Shown one piece after another: positions 6,976 to 9,284 of a stretch of 9,284 nucleotides of DNA (positions are counted from its first letter, which is position 1; every line of letters begins with the position of its first letter). The position numbers and the translations under genes were made by a program. The notes under the pieces are model-generated. The model saw only the letters and a program-made list of their open reading frames with translations. It made no database searches and was not told the DNA's origin. Source of the DNA: Paracoccaceae bacterium (GTDB lineage Bacteria > Pseudomonadota > Alphaproteobacteria > Rhodobacterales > Rhodobacteraceae); the NCBI GenBank assembly GCA_002400675.1, contig NVQY01000005.1, positions 1 through 9,284 on the forward strand, given 5' to 3'.

Positions 6976-7178
6976 GGCGTTCTCGCTCAGTTGCCTCAGT
7001 ATTTTTCCCTGAGAATACGGCAGAAAGGCGCCCTTGTCGCGGCTTTTTTGCCACCGGGATTGGGTCGGTGTGGGGTTGGGCGGAAATCCTGGCAAAAACA
7101 CGCCGGGATCGCCTGTTGGTGGCGTGGGTCGGATTTCCTCTCGCATCCCTGCGGTTCCTTTGCTATGAGCGCGGCAAT

Positions 7179-7262
7179 GCGGGTGTGGCGGAATTGGTAG
7201 ACGCACCAGATTTAGGTTCTGGCGCCTATGGCGTGGGGGTTCGAGTCCCTTCACCCGCACCA
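7179..7262 (+). tRNA. tRNA-Leu, anticodon UAG
   Basis: The acceptor arms GCGGGTG (7179-7185) and CACCCGC (7252-7258) pair perfectly, and A7259 plus encoded CCA (7260-7262) follow. The anticodon stem CCAGA/TCTGG encloses the loop TTTAGGT with anticodon TAG, reading CUA and other CUN codons. A long variable arm (GCGCC...GGCGT region) and GGTTCGAGTCCC T-arm mark a class II leucine tRNA. A T-rich tract (ATTTTTATTTT) follows at once and may end the transcript. Genes to its right look accessory, so it may have served as an insertion target. Confidence 0.97.
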
Positions 7263-7524
7263 TTTTTATTTTAAATGATAAAGCCGATCTTTGCTCTCAG
7301 TTCACTTCGGGTAAGTGACCCGCTTAGGCACTTTCCTATTTTGTTCTCTGCTTTCGCATCTGACCTAGGAAAACTCTTTGTCGTGGGGAATTTGGGCCAG
7401 ACGGTCCTGTAAGCTTCGGTGTCGTAATTCCCATCCCTTGGCTGGCGGGGTTTCCGGTGCCTGAGATTGAGCTTCTTTAATCGAGGAAACCTTGATCTCA
7501 GCGGTTGTTGACTCAGTCACGTCG
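7263..7524. other. Gene-poor spacer after tRNA-Leu
   Basis: I see no convincing gene in these 260 bases. A TCACTT/AAGTGA hairpin (7302-7318) lacks a T tract. A minus-strand frame (7365-7556, TTG start, ending PHDKEFS) has polar composition but no recognisable family and no good start, so it is not called; it could be a fragment of a lost gene. No copy of the tRNA 3' end was found that would mark an attachment site. Confidence 0.4.
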
Positions 7525-7804
7525 CGGATATGCAGGCTTGCCAGTGTCGCCCGCAAGACAGTTCGGCGTGATCACCCACCCATTGCCCGGCAGGCGATGC
7601 TTACATCGCTGAGAGGGGGGCAACCTGGAAATCCGCGAGGAAATGAAAAAGATCGCCCGCAAACGCCATGGGGTTGGTTACAGGCGGATCGGTGTGCTGC
7701 TGGAACGCGAAGGCATGAAAATGAACCACAAGAAACTTTACCAGTTCTGCACAGATGAAAACCTGTCCGTGTGGCAGCGACGAGGACGCAAGCGCGCCAG
7801 AGGG
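7525..7804 (+). pseudogene. IS3-family OrfB transposase remnant, frameshifted and truncated
   Basis: The decoded pieces read CRLASVARKTVRR (frame of 7492, from about 7531) and, one frame over, EEMKKIARKRHGVGYRR, LLEREGMKMNHKKLYQF and WQRRGRKRARG (7637-7804). These are the N-terminal HTH_21-type part of IS3-group OrfB, whose usual pattern is FGYRRxxxLLRREG..NHKRVYRLY..EGLxVRRRxGRKR. The frame changes at a run of six G (7615-7620), where one G fewer would restore it. Resemblance stops at GRKRARG. The DDE catalytic domain is absent and the remaining codons to the stop at 7867 are unrelated. OrfA and terminal inverted repeats are not visible. The element is dead and marks past insertion and deletion next to tRNA-Leu. 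Confidence 0.72.
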
Positions 7805-7933
7805 GCGGGCCGGGATTTCGGCACCGCACACGCACAAATATACGTCTTTGATGCAAAAATACAATGAAACCATCCCGCTACTGTTATTCCCAGCCGCTTA
7901 GTTTAAGGGAGGGAGGCAGCAGAAAGGGATTGA

Positions 7934-8440
7934 ATGATGGGAACTTCACAGAGCGTGCCGGAACTGATTGCAGCGGCACAAGCCAATGCAAAGATATTCG
8001 AAGATCAAATTTTGAAACACGCAGACGGACAGGACGAATCCGACGCCCAAGCTCAAGACCTTAACGCGGCGATCGTCGCGCTTGAATTGGCAGCCGTAGA
8101 TACATTCACTCTTTTTGAGTCGCGTATGCAGCACCACTTCAAACGGGGTCCGTTCTCACGGAAATTACGCGCATTGCTCTTGGGGGCTGGGCGCACTGAC
8201 CTAGCGGATCGGATTCACACATATTATCTGGCAATCAACGTGCTTAAGCACGGAACCGGCGCGAGCTATCGGGAATTGCGTGACGCGCCAACCGCTCTTT
8301 TCCGTGTGAGGCCCGTCGAAAGTGTTGCCTCTGGGGGCGAACACGCGCCCTTGGGTCTTATAGATGTTAGCGCGCCGGGCTTTTTTGATGGGCTTGCCAC
8401 AACGCTTCTTGAGGCCCACCAATTCCTTGAAAACAAATAG
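7934..8440 (+). CDS. Unrecognised helical protein with NVLKHGTGASY motif
   Basis: I do not recognise this 168-residue soluble protein with certainty. It appears mostly helical: an Ala/Gln-rich N-terminal region (1-50), a core from about 46 to 118 containing DTFTLFESRMQHHF (56-69), RTDLADRIHTYYLAINVLKHGTGASYREL (87-115), and a less conserved-looking tail with a Gly/Pro-rich loop. The helix with Asn102 and His106 followed by GxGxSY recalls HEPN-like bundle proteins of defence and toxin loci, but the canonical Rx4-6H motif is absent, so this is only a suggestion. There is no signal peptide or membrane segment. GAAAGGG (7922-7928) precedes ATG 7934; ATG 7937 is an equally spaced alternative. It follows the transposase remnant and precedes a tRNA methyltransferase gene by 81 bases. 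Confidence 0.72.
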   Translation: MMGTSQSVPELIAAAQANAKIFEDQILKHADGQDESDAQAQDLNAAIVALELAAVDTFTLFESRMQHHFKRGPFSRKLRALLLGAGRTDLADRIHTYYLAINVLKHGTGASYRELRDAPTALFRVRPVESVASGGEHAPLGLIDVSAPGFFDGLATTLLEAHQFLENK

Positions 8441-8445
8441 CTTCG

Positions 8446-8454
8446 CCCCCCCCC
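8446..8454. repeat. Run of nine C after the 168-residue gene
   Basis: Nine consecutive C residues lie 6 bases after the stop at 8440. CGCCCC (8444-8449) can pair with GGGGCG (8469-8474), but the loop is long and no T tract follows, so this is not called a terminator. Homopolymers of this kind are prone to length variation and sequencing error. Confidence 0.5.
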
Positions 8455-8521
8455 TGCACTGGAATGAAGGGGCGCTGCATGGCGCTTGCTACGTCCTCAA
8501 CTGAGAAAGTCCACATATCCG

Positions 8522-8995
8522 ATGTCTGATCCTTGCATGAAAATGGTATTGGTGACCCCTGAAATTCCGTACAACACAGGTGCGATCGGGCGAACTTGCG
8601 TGGCGTTGAATCTAGAGCTGATCCTGATCAAACCTTATGGATTTTCCCTTGACGAAAAGGCAGTGCGACGGGCCGGAACCGACTATTGGAAATATGTGAA
8701 CCTTAGTGAATATGACAGTTGGCAAAGTTTTCTGGCGGAGCGCAGGCCACCGCCCGAACACTTATACTTCTTCGAGGAACACGGTGCGCAAACAGTCTAC
8801 GATCCGGACTATCAGGACGACGCCTATTTGGTGTTTGGGTGTGAATCCAAAGGCCTGCCATTTGAGATACTTGATGGTATGAAAGATCGGACATTTAGGT
8901 TGCCAATGCTCGATTCACGTGTTCGATCACTCAATCTGGCAAATGTGGCGGCTGCTGTTGTTTATCAAGCCATGCGCACTCAACTGGGCGGTTGA
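8522..8995 (+). CDS. TrmL-type tRNA (Cm/Um34) 2'-O-methyltransferase, SPOUT family
   Basis: SPOUT-class enzymes of this type use S-adenosylmethionine to methylate the ribose of nucleotide 34 in certain tRNAs, classically tRNA-Leu with CAA and UAA anticodons. The 157-residue protein shows motif 1 (PEIPYNTGAIGRTC, 13-26, Arg24), YGFSLDEKAVRRAGTDYW (39-56), the trefoil-knot motif 2 LVFGCESKGLP (103-113) and motif 3 VRSLNLAN (134-141). Length matches TrmL (about 155). ATG 8522 is preferred; TTG 8486 would add 12 residues, and ATG 8537 (MKMVLVTPEIP) is also possible. The ribosome-binding site is weak (GAGAAAG, 14 bases upstream). It differs from the TrmL I would expect for this group of bacteria and sits in the accessory-looking segment, so an extra acquired copy is likely. 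Substrate not determined. Confidence 0.85.
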   Translation: MSDPCMKMVLVTPEIPYNTGAIGRTCVALNLELILIKPYGFSLDEKAVRRAGTDYWKYVNLSEYDSWQSFLAERRPPPEHLYFFEEHGAQTVYDPDYQDDAYLVFGCESKGLPFEILDGMKDRTFRLPMLDSRVRSLNLANVAAAVVYQAMRTQLGG

Positions 8996-9231
8996 AAACA
9001 GCCCATGGCGTGATCGCTGGCAATGTCCGCTCTGCGATCATGGCCCGGATGAAGATGCAGTACTTTGAACTTATGACCGGTCTGACGGGTTGCGCCGCAG
9101 CATATCAGGCACTGGTTAGGGACCGCAATGGGCCGCTCACGATAGCCGCCGACAGGTGCCTATACAATGCACGCATTTTGGCGGACCGGTGTTCCAATGC
9201 CGTCACCGACAAAATTACTTGAAAACCGCAG
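8996..9231. other. Region without a convincing gene
   Basis: A plus-strand frame continues from the trmL stop (ATG at 9040, stop at 9222, 60 residues, beginning MARMKMQYFELM), but it has no ribosome-binding site, no family resemblance and mixed composition. No minus-strand frame looks better. It may be decayed coding sequence. Confidence 0.35.
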
Positions 9232-9253
9232 TCAGCTTATGCTGATTTATTTT
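9231..9253 (+). terminator. Weak terminator-like hairpin
   Basis: GTCAGC (9231-9236) pairs with GCTGAT (9241-9246, one G-U) around the loop TTAT and overlaps a T-rich tail to 9253. The stem is short and AT-containing. It could end transcripts of the methyltransferase gene or of the converging strand. Confidence 0.35.
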
Positions 9254-9284
9254 GTGATTTCTTGCCTGTCTTAGTTGGCCGCTG

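Noticed and set aside
6976..7263. Upstream extension of the Hint protein to 266 residues
   Set aside because: The added part reads antisense through tRNA-Leu, giving the familiar spurious peptide from tRNA genes (GLEPPRHRRQNLNLVRLP).
7365..7556. 63-codon minus-strand frame after tRNA-Leu
   Set aside because: It has a TTG start without a ribosome-binding site, no recognisable family, and it overlaps the IS3 remnant; not called as a gene.
7179..8995. Idea that the TrmL enzyme modifies the neighbouring tRNA-Leu
   Set aside because: Characterised TrmL acts on Leu tRNAs with CAA and UAA anticodons and needs A35-A36; this tRNA has UAG (G36), so proximity is probably coincidental.
8992..9222. 76-codon frame overlapping the trmL stop
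   Set aside because: There is no ribosome-binding site, no family resemblance, and the first ATG is only at 9040; recorded as a gene-poor region.

Overview
The window looks like chromosomal DNA of a Rhodobacteraceae-type (roseobacter-like) alphaproteobacterium. The left 7.2 kb is GC-rich, the protein sequences have an alphaproteobacterial flavour, there is a tripartite TRAP transporter, and a stand-alone Hint-fold protein of the kind common in that family is present. This assignment is made by eye and not by database search.

Layout. On the minus strand, reading from about 2.7 kb leftwards, lie acs (AMP-forming acetyl-CoA synthetase), adk (a zinc-LID adenylate kinase only 3 bases behind acs) and the first 21 codons of an unidentified gene that runs off the left edge. 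A 505-base intergenic region separates this operon from a divergent TRAP operon dctP-dctQ-dctM on the plus strand (3233-6397). This region carries a sigma70-like promoter candidate and TTGTAAAT repeats on the acs side. On the dctP side it carries a strong match to a sigma54 -24/-12 promoter and two dyads. A large hairpin with a T tract lies between dctP and dctQ, and a bidirectional terminator follows dctM. Convergent to dctM is a small gene (6463-6975, minus) for a Hint-fold protein that seems to have lost its catalytic residues. Then comes tRNA-Leu(UAG), 7179-7262, with encoded CCA.

Right of the tRNA gene the character changes. There is a gene-poor stretch, a truncated and frameshifted IS3-family OrfB remnant, an unrecognised 168-residue helical protein, a TrmL-type SPOUT tRNA 2'-O-methyltransferase, and about 290 bases with no convincing gene. 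Base composition is visibly less GC-rich here. This is what a small accessory segment next to a tRNA gene looks like, although no att repeat or integrase is visible.

How the genes fit together. Acs consumes acetate, CoA and ATP and releases AMP. The adjacent adenylate kinase can convert that AMP to ADP, so the acs-adk pair forms a self-contained acetate-activation and AMP-recycling unit. The divergent TRAP transporter would import a small organic acid whose identity the sequence does not settle. The most interesting points are the acs-adk coupling with its putative short-chain-acyl-CoA-regulator sites, the sigma54-like promoter of the TRAP operon, the apparently dead Hint protein, and the accessory cargo beyond tRNA-Leu.
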